43,282 nt of DNA from positions 1-43,282 of the forward strand of contig CAJOFK010000034.1 of the NCBI GenBank assembly GCA_905234015.1, read 5' to 3'. Source of the DNA: an uncultured Ruminococcus sp. (GTDB lineage Bacteria > Bacillota > Clostridia > Oscillospirales > Acutalibacteraceae). Both the position numbers and the translations under genes were made by a program. Of the stretch, positions 17,299 through 24,948 are shown in pieces; position 1 is the first letter of the stretch; each line of letters starts with the position of its first letter. The notes beneath the pieces were generated by a model. That model was given only the letters and a program-made list of their open reading frames with translations. It did no database searches and was not told the DNA's origin.

Positions 17299-17327
17299 TT
17301 GACAAAAGGGTTACAGAATAGTAAAAT
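17299..17327 (+). promoter_or_regulatory. Sigma-A promoter of the L,D-transpeptidase gene
   Basis: TTGACA, 17 bp, TAAAAT. The surrounding 17082-17423 gap is very A/T-rich and shows no other gene or hairpin. Confidence 0.75.
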
Positions 17328-17423
17328 TAGTTGTAAACTTAATTTGAATAACTCTAATTACAAGTTGACTATTTATACATTTTTTGTATTTTTACATATT
17401 AATTTGGAGGCAATGAATCGTCG

Positions 17424-18824
17424 ATGAAAAAATATCTTGTTGGATTAACGTTTTTATTGGCAATAATAATTTGTATCTCGGTTCCGGTAACGGTGGCGGC
17501 GTCTATTACCTCTTTAACCGAAGGTGAAAAGACGGAATCGCGCAGCGATACCGAGGCTCCGACACGCGCTGTTGAGCCTGCTACCGAGGAAAAGGTAATT
17601 CCCTCGGAGATAAAGGGAATTAAAATCAGCTCCGTAGATTCGCATTCGCTTCTCCTTTCATGGGAAAAGAGCGATAACGCCAATATGTATACTATTTATC
17701 GTGCCGCTGAGTCGAAAAACGGAAATATCGGCGAATACGAAAAATATAAGAGCACGAAGGCTACTTCCTTCAGGGATACGGGTTTAAATGCCGCGAAGAT
17801 TTATAAGTACCGTGTATTCGGCTACAGAATCAGCGGCGAGGCAATTACTCAGAGCGTTCCCGCGGGAGCTTCCGTAATGACTAAGCTTAAGAACGTAGCT
17901 TCCGTTGAGCTTTCCGATAAGAAAACCCGCTCTATGAAGCTTACCTGGAAAAAGAGCCGTGTTGCGGATAAGTATATTATCTACCGAAGCGACGAAAAAT
18001 CCGACGGGACCTTTGAGGCTTATAAGAAGCTCAGGGAGGTTAAAGCCGGAAAGCGTCACAGCATTGTAGATAAAACCCTCAGCGGAGGAACGGTATATAA
18101 GTATAAGGTAGTTTCTCAGCGAACCGAAGCCGGCAACTCAGCCGTAAGCTCGGGTAAGGTAACTAAGGGTATGACTACTCTCAGCGCTCCTTCAAAGCTC
18201 AAAAAGGTTAAGGCGACCGAAACCGCGATTAAGCTCGGCTGGAAGGCTGTAGTGCATGCCGATAAGTACGAAATCTTCAGAGACGGAGTTAAGGTAAAAA
18301 CCGTTAAGACAACTTCATATACCGACAGAAATCTTCCCAGCGGTTCGCTCCATAACTATAACATAAGAGCAGTAAGAAAAGTGGCGGATAATGTAAGAGA
18401 AGGCGTATTCGCAACGCTTAAGGCGTCCTGTAAGCTTCCTGCTAACAGAATTGAGGTTTCAATCTCAAAGCAGACGCTCTGGCTCTATAAGAAGGGTAAG
18501 GTCATCCTCAAGACTCCCGTTATCACCGGAGCTCCCGGAGACCGCGCTACTTCGGTAGGCCACCACCACATCCTCAGCAGAAGCTCGCCCGCTACCTTAA
18601 AGGGCTCCTACCGCGGAAGCAGGTGGGTAACAAGAGTAAGCTACTGGATGGGATTTACATACAGCGGTCAGGGTATCCACGACGCAACCTGGCAGAGCGC
18701 CTTCGGCGGTCAGCTTTACCGTCAGGGACGCGGCTCGCACGGATGTGTAAATACTCCGATGGCGGCGGTCAAGAAGGTTTACGAGAACTCGTTTGTAGGT
18801 ATGCTTGTAATAGTTAAGAATTAA
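17424..18824 (+). CDS. Secreted L,D-transpeptidase (YkuD) with three FN3-like domains
   Basis: 466 aa. Signal peptide YLVGLTFLLAIIICISVPV. Three FN3-like domains occupy about 55-155, 155-250 and 250-340 (each with an SxxLxW..(A/D)xxYxIYR pattern). The C-terminal YkuD domain (about 345-466) has GIHDATWQSAFGG and the catalytic RGSHGCVNTP, so it should form 3-3 cross-links in peptidoglycan or attach proteins to it. FN3 fusions probably position the enzyme in the wall. The GGAGG is 13 bases from the ATG, unusually far; a five-codon reading frame (ATG AAT CGT CGA TGA) starts at 17413 and overlaps the start codon as ATGA, which may aid initiation. A terminator follows. Confidence 0.9.
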   Translation: MKKYLVGLTFLLAIIICISVPVTVAASITSLTEGEKTESRSDTEAPTRAVEPATEEKVIPSEIKGIKISSVDSHSLLLSWEKSDNANMYTIYRAAESKNGNIGEYEKYKSTKATSFRDTGLNAAKIYKYRVFGYRISGEAITQSVPAGASVMTKLKNVASVELSDKKTRSMKLTWKKSRVADKYIIYRSDEKSDGTFEAYKKLREVKAGKRHSIVDKTLSGGTVYKYKVVSQRTEAGNSAVSSGKVTKGMTTLSAPSKLKKVKATETAIKLGWKAVVHADKYEIFRDGVKVKTVKTTSYTDRNLPSGSLHNYNIRAVRKVADNVREGVFATLKASCKLPANRIEVSISKQTLWLYKKGKVILKTPVITGAPGDRATSVGHHHILSRSSPATLKGSYRGSRWVTRVSYWMGFTYSGQGIHDATWQSAFGGQLYRQGRGSHGCVNTPMAAVKKVYENSFVGMLVIVKN

Positions 18825-18831
18825 TAGATTT

Positions 18832-18864
18832 CGGGATTGGCCTCGCAGACGCAGACCAATCCCG
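18832..18864 (+). terminator. Terminator of the L,D-transpeptidase gene
   Basis: CGGGATTGG / CCAATCCCG, 15-base loop, then a weak T-rich tail. Confidence 0.75.
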
Positions 18865-18891
18865 TATTTGTATACCGAATGAAAATAATTA

Positions 18892-18920
18892 TTGACATTT
18901 ATAAACATAATTGATATAAT
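18892..18920 (+). promoter_or_regulatory. Consensus promoter of the CAU tRNA gene
   Basis: TTGACA, exactly 17 bp, TATAAT: a perfect consensus, 22 bp before the mature tRNA 5' end. Confidence 0.9.
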
Positions 18921-18942
18921 AATTGTTGCGCTGACTAGCTAC

Positions 18943-19019
18943 GGGCCATTAGCTCAGTTGGTTAGAGCTATCGGCTCATAACCGATCGGTCCGGGGTTCG
19001 AGTCCCTGATGGCCCACCA
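18943..19019 (+). tRNA. tRNA with CAU anticodon, probably elongator tRNA-Met
   Basis: 77 nt with encoded CCA. The acceptor stem GGGCCAT/ATGGCCC, D stem GCTC/GAGC, anticodon stem ATCGG/CCGAT around CTCATAA and T stem CGGGG/CCCTG (one G-U) all fold. CAU could be Met-elongator or the lysidine-modified Ile2. The D arm and acceptor exclude the initiator, which lacks the first base pair. Met is favoured by general similarity to Clostridia elongators, but tilS-dependent Ile2 is not excluded. Confidence 0.93.
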
Positions 19020-19024
19020 AAAAT

Positions 19025-19054
19025 CAGAGTACCCACCGGGTACTCTGGTTTTTT
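19025..19054 (+). terminator. Terminator of the tRNA gene
   Basis: CAGAGTACCC / GGGTACTCTG, 3-base loop, G then T6. Confidence 0.93.
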
Positions 19055-19362
19055 ATTTGCGCCATCAGGGACTCGAACAGGGCGTAAAGAAAATGCTCCG
19101 GGGGAGCATTTTTAGCCCGCCGCGCAGATGAAGCCTTTCCTAAAAACGTGGACGAAAGGTTCGAGATGAAAGTCCTCGCATAGATGACGGAACTGATGGC
19201 CCACCTTTTTTATTTGCACCATCAGGGGCTCGAACAGGGCGTAAAGAAAATGCTCCGGGGGAGCATTTTTAGCCCGCCGCGCAGATGAAGCCTTTCCTAA
19301 AAACGTGGACGAAATGTTCGAGATGAAAGTCCTCGCATAGATGACGGTACTGATGGCCCACC
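19049..19362 (+). repeat. Two 157-bp tandem units built around tRNA 3'-end fragments
   Basis: Units 19049-19205 and 19206-19362 differ at about four positions. Each begins with an inverted copy of the tRNA T-arm/acceptor (GCCATCAGGGACTCGAA in unit 1, a 17-nt exact antisense match), contains a hairpin AATGCTCC/GGAGCATT plus a T-run, and ends in the direct tRNA tail CTGATGGCCCACC. With the tRNA itself, that 13-mer occurs at 19006, 19193 and 19350. The structure suggests repeated insertion or duplication at a tRNA 3' end. No long protein reading frame is convincing. Confidence 0.9.
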
Positions 19363-19373
19363 AAAGCAGAGCA

Positions 19374-19495
19374 AATCCGAAATCGTCATCTTAGGTGACT
19401 GTTTCGGATTTCTCATTTTCCGAAATTTTATTAAATAATTTGTCAACAATCGTTTTATTGAATCAGGCAGAGAGTTTTGTCGCTCTCTGCCTGTT
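19374..19495. terminator. Two hairpins after the tRNA repeats
   Basis: AAATCCGAAA / TTTCGGATTT (about 19374-19412) and AGGCAGAGAG / CTCTCTGCCT followed by GTTTT (about 19466-19495). The second is a good intrinsic terminator. Confidence 0.65.
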
Positions 19496-19539
19496 TTATC
19501 TGTCACCTGTTTGGTTTACTCTTGCCTTAAAAACAGAAA

Positions 19540-19760
19540 AGAGGTGAACTGTCAGAGGTTGCCCAAACAACAAGCTTGGGGAGCGTAACAGAATCATCTC
19601 TTAATAATAATTTATCACAATTCAAGAAAGAAATCAATAGTTTTAATAATAACCTAAGTAACTGTTAGTAGAAAAAAGCCTACCCACTATAGCAAATGAA
19701 AAATCCCTTGCCTTTACGTCCGAAACGAATAGTGGTACGGCTTCTATAAATAGTTTATCA
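19540..19760 (+). pseudogene. Degraded gene fragment, first of two related N-termini
   Basis: After AGAGGTG, the frame from about 19549 reads (L)SEVAQTTSLGSVTESS and then LSQFKKEINSF before stopping. A shift of frame continues as VEKSLPTIANEKSLAFTSE to a stop near 19760. The LSQFKKEINSF motif is repeated in the next fragment (ISQCKKEINSF). There is no intact start. The family was not recognised. Interpreted as the remains of a mobile-element gene. Confidence 0.5.
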
Positions 19761-19825
19761 TAAAATGGAAAAAGAAACAACCTTAACCCTGCGAACAATT
19801 GATTTAATAAAAGAAAAGAAACGAA

Positions 19826-20050
19826 TTGTCAGTGATTGCCGAAAACGTAAATCCCGGGAATATAACTTCATCGTTTCTTAACGTAAATATATCACAGTGT
19901 AAGAAAGAAATCAATAGTTTTAAAAAAAATAATAATATTCAATATCAATCCCGCGGAAACGGATACAGCGGATACAGTATGTCAAATAATGCGGTAGCGT
20001 CATATGAGGGCGGAGTAAATAACGGCGACAATTTTATCCCGAACAGATAA
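19826..20050 (+). pseudogene. Degraded gene fragment, second related N-terminus
   Basis: A 74-codon frame from a TTG codon: SVIAENVNPGN, ISQCKKEINSF, then a Gly/Ser/Asn-rich stretch (NGYSGYSMSNNA). It is parallel to the fragment at 19540-19760, so the pair probably arose by duplication of a 5' region. The frame ends just as another frame opens into mobile-element-type sequence. Function not recognised. Confidence 0.45.
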
Positions 20051-20604
20051 AATCCGCCGATCCTGTAACCTACGACGATAACGGTAATGTTATTCCCTTA
20101 TCAGAACGCTTTAACGAAGATAATAGGGAGATAGGAATGAATATTATAAAGCTCTTGATAAATATGAATGGAACGTATTCTATAAAACCGTACAGGGAGA
20201 TAATCAGTATCTTAGTAACAGAATTGGTAAAACGGGCGTATTTTTGCCAAATTCAAACAAACTGATTATTTATAGTGGTGATACAGACAATCTGACGGTA
20301 ACGGCTGTTTACATTTTAGAGAATTATGACTATAATATTCATAATAAGCAACCAAATGCTGAAAAAACAATATATGATTTAGTAAAGGATAAGTACGATG
20401 AAGAGCAGACCAAAGCAATTTTGCAGAATTATACAGATTTGTATGGAACGATATTCAAAAAATACAACAGCAGAAGTGGGCGCTTCATTAACCTCACACA
20501 AGAGAGTGATAGAAATAGAAAAGCTGATAGACAAGAATCTTCCCGAAGAGGAGTTTCTGAAAGAACTGAACAATCTCGAACACAAAAAACTGAATAATAA
20601 ATAA
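20050..20604 (+). pseudogene. Remnant of a large mobile-element/phage protein C-terminus
   Basis: The frame at about 20050-20130 reads SADPVTYDDNGNVIPLSERF followed by N..D..RE, a linker typical of very large prophage/conjugative-element proteins of Clostridia. One frame change later (about 20131) it continues as RNEYYKALDKYEWNVFYKTV, GVFLPNSNKLIIYSGD and EKTIYDLVKDKYDEEQ, resembling the C-terminal domains of those proteins. A second change near 20455 leads to EKLIDKNLPEEEFLKELNNL and the stop at 20604, although that last part could be a separate overlapping small gene. The several frame changes and the missing N-terminus make it a relic. Confidence 0.6.
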
Positions 20605-20609
20605 AAAAA

Positions 20610-20640
20610 CACCGCGGTATTTTATCCGCGGTGCTTTTTT
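20610..20640 (+). terminator. Terminator at the end of the mobile-element remnant
   Basis: CACCGCGG / CCGCGGTG, 8-base loop, C then T6. From here to 20871 no gene is seen, only the SOS box. Confidence 0.92.
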
Positions 20641-20828
20641 GGATGAAATTGTGTGAAACGCTGCTTATTGCAGCAATGTTTTGGCACTCTTTTTGTGTGC
20701 AATTATATTTTAAACCATAACGGATTATAAATCAACAATTCTAGCATAATGTAATTGCAAAATAGTGAAACTGTAAGGGTTAATTCTTTATTGAATATAT
20801 AGGAATACAAAACCGTAACATTTTGTTA

Positions 20829-20842
20829 CGAACAAGCGTTCG
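20829..20842. promoter_or_regulatory. Exact LexA (DinR) SOS box without an obvious target gene
   Basis: CGAACAAGCGTTCG is a perfect match to the Firmicutes consensus CGAAC-N4-GTTCG. A second palindrome, GTAAC-N5-GTTAC, abuts it at 20815-20829. The plus-strand side faces the 3' end of the asparaginase pseudogene and the minus-strand side faces the mobile-element remnant, so no intact gene is downstream in either direction. Confidence 0.75.
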
Positions 20843-20871
20843 AATGTAAATAACATATTACAATAGTTACA

Positions 20872-21757
20872 CTAAAGGTTACTCCATAGAGAAATATACG
20901 CATATATTGGGGATGATTTTTTCAACACCACAATATTTAGTTGTTGATAAGTTTTAGCGCTTTTGTACCTTACTTCGCCCTCGGCTCCCGTGAGGTATAT
21001 CGGAACACCGGCGCTCCGGCAGAAAGATATAAAATCCTCATCCTCGGTGGGGAGGGTTCCGCTGTGATAGCTTTCAAGTAAAACAGTTCCGTATCCTTTA
21101 GCAGACGGGTACCTCATTCCGGGGTGAATCCGCAGCCATAACACCGGGGATTTTTTACTCAGAGTGTAAATGCCCCTGCCTTTGGCGTCAGACGCTTCTC
21201 TGAGGCGAATAAAGCTGTCGCCGTCAAAGTTACCCGAACGCGCCGTTTAACGCCGCCAGAGCGTCGCTGCAGGCGTTGTGGGGCAGGAGAGAGTCCGCCG
21301 TATAGATTGAAGGAGTACCGCCCTCGTTTTTATAGCTGACATATACTCCGCCGATACCCAGCTTTATAAACTTTACAGCGTACCTAAAGTTCGTATAGCC
21401 GTTTGAACGGCTGTCGGTCAGGATGTAGTTAGCGGAAACAAGTACAATCGGGATTTTGCTGTCCGAAAACGCTAAATGAAGCGCCGCGGCGCTGTATTGC
21501 AGGGTGTCGGTGCCGTGGGTGACGATAATACCGTCATAATCGCCGCAGAGGAGCTCTCCCGCGCATTTTATAAGCCCGGTGAGATATTCACCGTCAAGCT
21601 GTTCGGAAAGAATATAGAAAGGCTGAAAGCCCTCGACGGCGATATTACTGTCGAGAGCTTTTAAAAGCATATTTTTAGTTGTATCCGAGGGCGATAAATA
21701 ACCTTCCTCCGGCAGACCGGAGATAGTTCCGCCCGTGAAAATAACAGCTAATTTCAT
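20872..21757 (-). pseudogene. ansA: L-asparaginase, split by a +1 frameshift
   Basis: The first frame (21757-21230, 175 aa) has the catalytic TGGTISG and THGTDTLQYSA motifs of bacterial type I/II asparaginases. It ends at TAA after LNGAFG; the continuation NFDGDSFIRLREAS reads in the +1 frame from 21231 and runs to the stop at 20872 with VYLTG-like and AYISLWSNL segments that match the normal C-terminus. Joined, the protein is about 294 aa, somewhat short. The ATG starts 1 base after the stop of the upstream FN3 gene, so the two were co-translated. A sequencing error or a programmed shift (GGG TAA C) remain possible. Confidence 0.8.
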
Positions 21758-21758
21758 A

Positions 21759-22649
21759 TTATTTTACGGTTACGATAATATGAATGTTGTAGTTTTTATC
21801 GTTGTAGTTCGCGGAGGCGGTAAGAGTAGCCGTACCCGCTTTAACTCCGGTTATAACTCCTACGTCGCTGACCTTGGCAACGCTCTTTTTAGAGGTCTTC
21901 CAGGTGAACATATAGGATATGAAGTTATCGGCGAGCTTTTTGTAGATGTCCTTAAAGACCTCGCCCTTTTTGATTGTAAGGTAAAGCGGAGATTCGGGGT
22001 TATCCTTATCAATCCAGCCGTAAATTTCTTTAGCCTCGTCGCTCTTAGCGGAGGTTGAGCCGTCGCAGTACGCCTTTACATAGTACTTGTAGACGTTAAT
22101 CTGAGTGGGGTTTTTCTCGTCCTTTACGGTTCTGTCGCGGTAGAAGGTAGAGGAGCCCTTAGTGATTGTCGCAATCTTTTTATAGGAATTTTTTGATTTA
22201 AGGGAACGGTAAACGCGGTAGCCCTTAGCTCCCTTGATTTTTTTCCATTTAAGGCAGATTCCGTCCATATCAAGACGCTCGTCAGCGCTCAGAGTAGGCT
22301 TGTCGAGGAAGGTGATTTCAGCTTTCTTGCTGAAGCTTCCGCTTACGCTGTTTTTTACGGCTTTAACCTTGAAAACGTACTTTGCGCCGGGGTCTAAGTT
22401 GTCGTCCTTAAAGGAGGTCTTAGTTCCGCTGTAGGAAGTCTTGAAGCTCTTGCCTGACGCCTTTTTGTACTTTAATACATATTTTGTTGCGCCCTTTACT
22501 TTACTCCATGAAGCCTTTACTCCGCTTGAGACGTTCTTTACGGTGAGCTTGGGAGCCGCGGGAGCCTTTGCTGCTGAGAAGGTGCAAAAGCCGGATGTCA
22601 TAATGACGGCGGATAAAAGCGCCGCCGCGATAATTCTGATTGTTTTCAT
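21759..22649 (-). CDS. Secreted protein with two FN3-like domains and a BIG2-like C-terminus
   Basis: 296 aa from the ATG at 22649 (GAGG nine bases upstream; an earlier in-frame ATG at 22676 lacks a site). Signal peptide IIAAALLSAVIMTSGFCTFS. Two FN3-like domains (ASWSKVKGATKYVLKYKK and LKWKKIKGAKGYRVYRS) cover about 30-205, followed by a BIG2-like domain (WKTSKKSVAKVSDVGVITGV). No LPXTG-type signal. It is followed directly by the asparaginase frame. The FN3 units resemble those in 22850-24049 and in the L,D-transpeptidase, so these proteins share a module pool. Role: surface or matrix protein, not further assignable. Confidence 0.8.
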   Translation of the reverse strand: MKTIRIIAAALLSAVIMTSGFCTFSAAKAPAAPKLTVKNVSSGVKASWSKVKGATKYVLKYKKASGKSFKTSYSGTKTSFKDDNLDPGAKYVFKVKAVKNSVSGSFSKKAEITFLDKPTLSADERLDMDGICLKWKKIKGAKGYRVYRSLKSKNSYKKIATITKGSSTFYRDRTVKDEKNPTQINVYKYYVKAYCDGSTSAKSDEAKEIYGWIDKDNPESPLYLTIKKGEVFKDIYKKLADNFISYMFTWKTSKKSVAKVSDVGVITGVKAGTATLTASANYNDKNYNIHIIVTVK

Positions 22650-22784
22650 AAATAAATACCTCGTTTCTCCGCACATTATACCATTAAAGGCGGTTTATTG
22701 TCAACGGAAATGATTGGAAGAAGTGCATAGCCGGAGAGAAGTCTTTTTGTAAGTATTGCATAAAGAGAGACCGTTTTTAGGCAT

Positions 22785-22823
22785 AAAAAAATCAGGCAGA
22801 GTGCGAAACACATTCTGCCTGAT
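22785..22823 (-). terminator. Terminator of the FN3 protein at 22850-24049
   Basis: ATCAGGCAGA / TCTGCCTGAT, 13-base loop, followed on the minus strand by T7. Confidence 0.92.
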
Positions 22824-22849
22824 GATTGTAAGATATTTTAAGGTTTAGA

Positions 22850-24049
22850 TTAAGCTACCTCTACCTCTACGAATACCTTCTTAGTTACAGCCTTGTTGTA
22901 AGCCTTTGTTGTACCCTTGTTAGCGAGGGAGTTAACGATGCCTGCAACTGAATCGGAAAGAGTAACAAGTACTGTACCCTTACCGGACTTAACAGCTGTG
23001 ATTACGTCATCCTGAACAGCAACTACGCCGCTGTTGTCGGGAGTAACTGTGTATAAGCCCTCGAGGCTGAAGTACTCAGCAAGAGCCTTACCCTCAGCGT
23101 ATGTCTCGCCCTTAGCGAGCTTGATGAGGATGTGAAGGTTCTTGTTCTCGTCATAGCTGTAGGAGTTAGCGCCGTCTCTCTTGGGTAAGAAACCTGTGAG
23201 GGGAGCTTCGCTCTTAACAGCAGAAGAACCGTCCTTAACAGCAACGATCTTATACATATAAGCTGTGGGGTTAGTGCTAACCTTTGTATCTGTGTATGTT
23301 GTTGATGAAGTAGAAGCAATCTTAGCGAAATCAGCCTCGCCTGCCTTAACTCTGTATACATCGTAGGAAGCAGCGCCCTTAACAGCGTTCCACTTAACGT
23401 CGATAGACTTAGCGTCAACGCTCTCACGTGCATATACGCCTGTAACCTTGTCAAGGTATGTGATTGACTTAGCAGTAGAATCCATAGACTTTGTCTTTGT
23501 CTTTGAGTTGTAGCATACAACCTTGTATGTGTACTTTGTGCCGGAAACTACCTTCTTATCTGTGTAAGAAGTAGCCTTGCTGCTGCTGAGAAGAGAATAC
23601 TTGCCTGTAGTCTTTCTGTAGAGCTTGTACTGTGTAGCGCCGGATCTCTTTGTCCAGTTAAGAGTTACCTTACCATTACCGTTGTTAACGTTCTTAATGA
23701 TAGTGTAGTTCATTCTTGTGATGGACACCTTCTTGGAAGCCTTAGAAGTCTTCTTGCCCTTAACAGCCTTTACCTTATAGGTATAGCTCTTACCGGACTT
23801 TACAGATAAATCCTTAACAGAAGTTTTCTTAGTAGTCTTGATAACCTTCTTGCCGCGGAGTACCTTGTACTTCTTAGCGCCCTTTACCTTTTTCCAAGAA
23901 ATCTGAATAGACTTCTCGAGGTTGGCAGCCTTTACATTTGTAGGAGCCTTAACAGAGGCAGCCGAAACGGAAGTAGCGGCTACAGCCATAGTTGAGGCAA
24001 CTGTCAGCGCTGCAAGCGCTGTGCTGATGATTCTAGTTGATTTTTTCAT
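22850..24049 (-). CDS. Secreted multi-FN3 surface protein
   Basis: 399 aa. Signal peptide STALAALTVASTMAVAATSVSA. Three FN3-like domains (ISWKKVKGAKKYKVLRGKK, LNWTKRSGATQYKLYRK, VKWNAVKGAASYDVYRVK) are followed by a C-terminal domain (about 300-399) without an obvious family but with a BIG2-like VITAVKSGKGTVLVTL strand. Its codons are markedly more uniform than those of its neighbours (GCT, AAG, GTA, CTT preferred), suggesting high expression. AGGAGG precedes the ATG, and only 50 bp separate it from the upstream membrane-protein gene, so it may be the last gene of the sortase operon. No sorting signal is visible. Confidence 0.8.
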   Translation of the reverse strand: MKKSTRIISTALAALTVASTMAVAATSVSAASVKAPTNVKAANLEKSIQISWKKVKGAKKYKVLRGKKVIKTTKKTSVKDLSVKSGKSYTYKVKAVKGKKTSKASKKVSITRMNYTIIKNVNNGNGKVTLNWTKRSGATQYKLYRKTTGKYSLLSSSKATSYTDKKVVSGTKYTYKVVCYNSKTKTKSMDSTAKSITYLDKVTGVYARESVDAKSIDVKWNAVKGAASYDVYRVKAGEADFAKIASTSSTTYTDTKVSTNPTAYMYKIVAVKDGSSAVKSEAPLTGFLPKRDGANSYSYDENKNLHILIKLAKGETYAEGKALAEYFSLEGLYTVTPDNSGVVAVQDDVITAVKSGKGTVLVTLSDSVAGIVNSLANKGTTKAYNKAVTKKVFVEVEVA

Positions 24050-24099
24050 ATTCTTTAATCCTCCTATAAAATTAGTCTATGAAAATACTACTTCATCCT

Positions 24100-24945
24100 T
24101 CAACCAGATGCATTTTTGCGGAGCTTATTATGAACTATAACAAGAACCGCGCTTATAAATATGAGTACAACCGCAATAACGAGTATCACGGTAAATACCG
24201 AATTGATACAGGCAGTGTACATGTAGTTGAGAGAACGTGTGAGAATTGTAAGCTTAGACACGATTCCGCTCGCGAACACGACAGCCGGAATAATGAACGT
24301 GAAAAGCGCCGCCGAAGAAAAGGCGTAGTAGATATATCTTACGGCGATATGCTTCCATTCATTTGTAAATATAAAGAAAAGCGCGATTGCAATTGCGACG
24401 ACTGCGGTTACGGCGATAAAGATGTTAAACCTCGTCGTATATTTCATTACACTTTTCTGAATACTCGGGAAATACTTAAGCGCTATCCCGGATGCGTAGA
24501 TATCAGACGCTTCTTTAACAAAATAGTTGATATTTTTCTGAGATAAACTCTCGGATTTAATACCGTTCTGGCTTATATAGGTGTTGAGCGCGGTGCGGAG
24601 TGCCTTCTCAAAATTGGTAGTATTTACCTTAAGCTCGCGCCCGGAGTAGAATTTATAAATGTAGGATTCTACGTCCCTTCTTACGAGCACCTCGTCAACA
24701 AAATCCTCAAAAAAGGTTTTATTAAGACCGCTCGCGTCTCCTATATCCATAAGGTTTTCGGAAATTTCGCTGCAAAGATTGGGGTAGTAGTCGGTGTTGT
24801 TAAGGGTTTCAATTAAGAAATCCTCATTGAATACCGTAAACCGAACCGCGCATAACAGCGAGCACGCCAGTATGCAAATTCCCATAATAAAGGAAAGGAT
24901 AAGGGAGAAAACGGTGTTTAACTTAGGGTTCTTAAATATTTTCAC
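24100..24945 (-). CDS. Membrane protein with a large external loop, in the sortase operon
   Basis: 281 aa. One helix at about 12-36, a hydrophilic segment of about 135 residues (FNEDFLIETLNNTDYYPNL onward, presumably outside), then three helices at about 172-194, 205-230 and 247-270, and a basic tail (VIVHNKLRKNASG). I do not recognise a named family. It starts 3 bp after the sortase stop, so it is almost certainly co-transcribed with it and may assist in handling the sortase substrate (inference from position only). Confidence 0.75.
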   Translation of the reverse strand: MKIFKNPKLNTVFSLILSFIMGICILACSLLCAVRFTVFNEDFLIETLNNTDYYPNLCSEISENLMDIGDASGLNKTFFEDFVDEVLVRRDVESYIYKFYSGRELKVNTTNFEKALRTALNTYISQNGIKSESLSQKNINYFVKEASDIYASGIALKYFPSIQKSVMKYTTRFNIFIAVTAVVAIAIALFFIFTNEWKHIAVRYIYYAFSSAALFTFIIPAVVFASGIVSKLTILTRSLNYMYTACINSVFTVILVIAVVLIFISAVLVIVHNKLRKNASG

Positions 24946-24948
24946 TGC

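Noticed and set aside
19049..19362. CRISPR array
   Set aside because: Two long near-identical units with no short repeat/spacer alternation and no cas genes.
19297..19506. 69-codon minus-strand frame over the tRNA repeats
   Set aside because: Consists of repeat and hairpin sequence; such frames recur wherever the unit occurs and are probably spurious annotations.
20398..20604. Separate small gene in the mobile-element remnant
   Set aside because: Its first half is unconvincing and only the last 50 codons look coding; treated as the shifted end of the pseudogene, though a small overlapping gene cannot be excluded.
23023..23520. 165-codon Leu/Arg/Thr-rich frame within the FN3 gene
   Set aside because: Same-strand shadow of a gene with strongly biased codons; composition is not protein-like.
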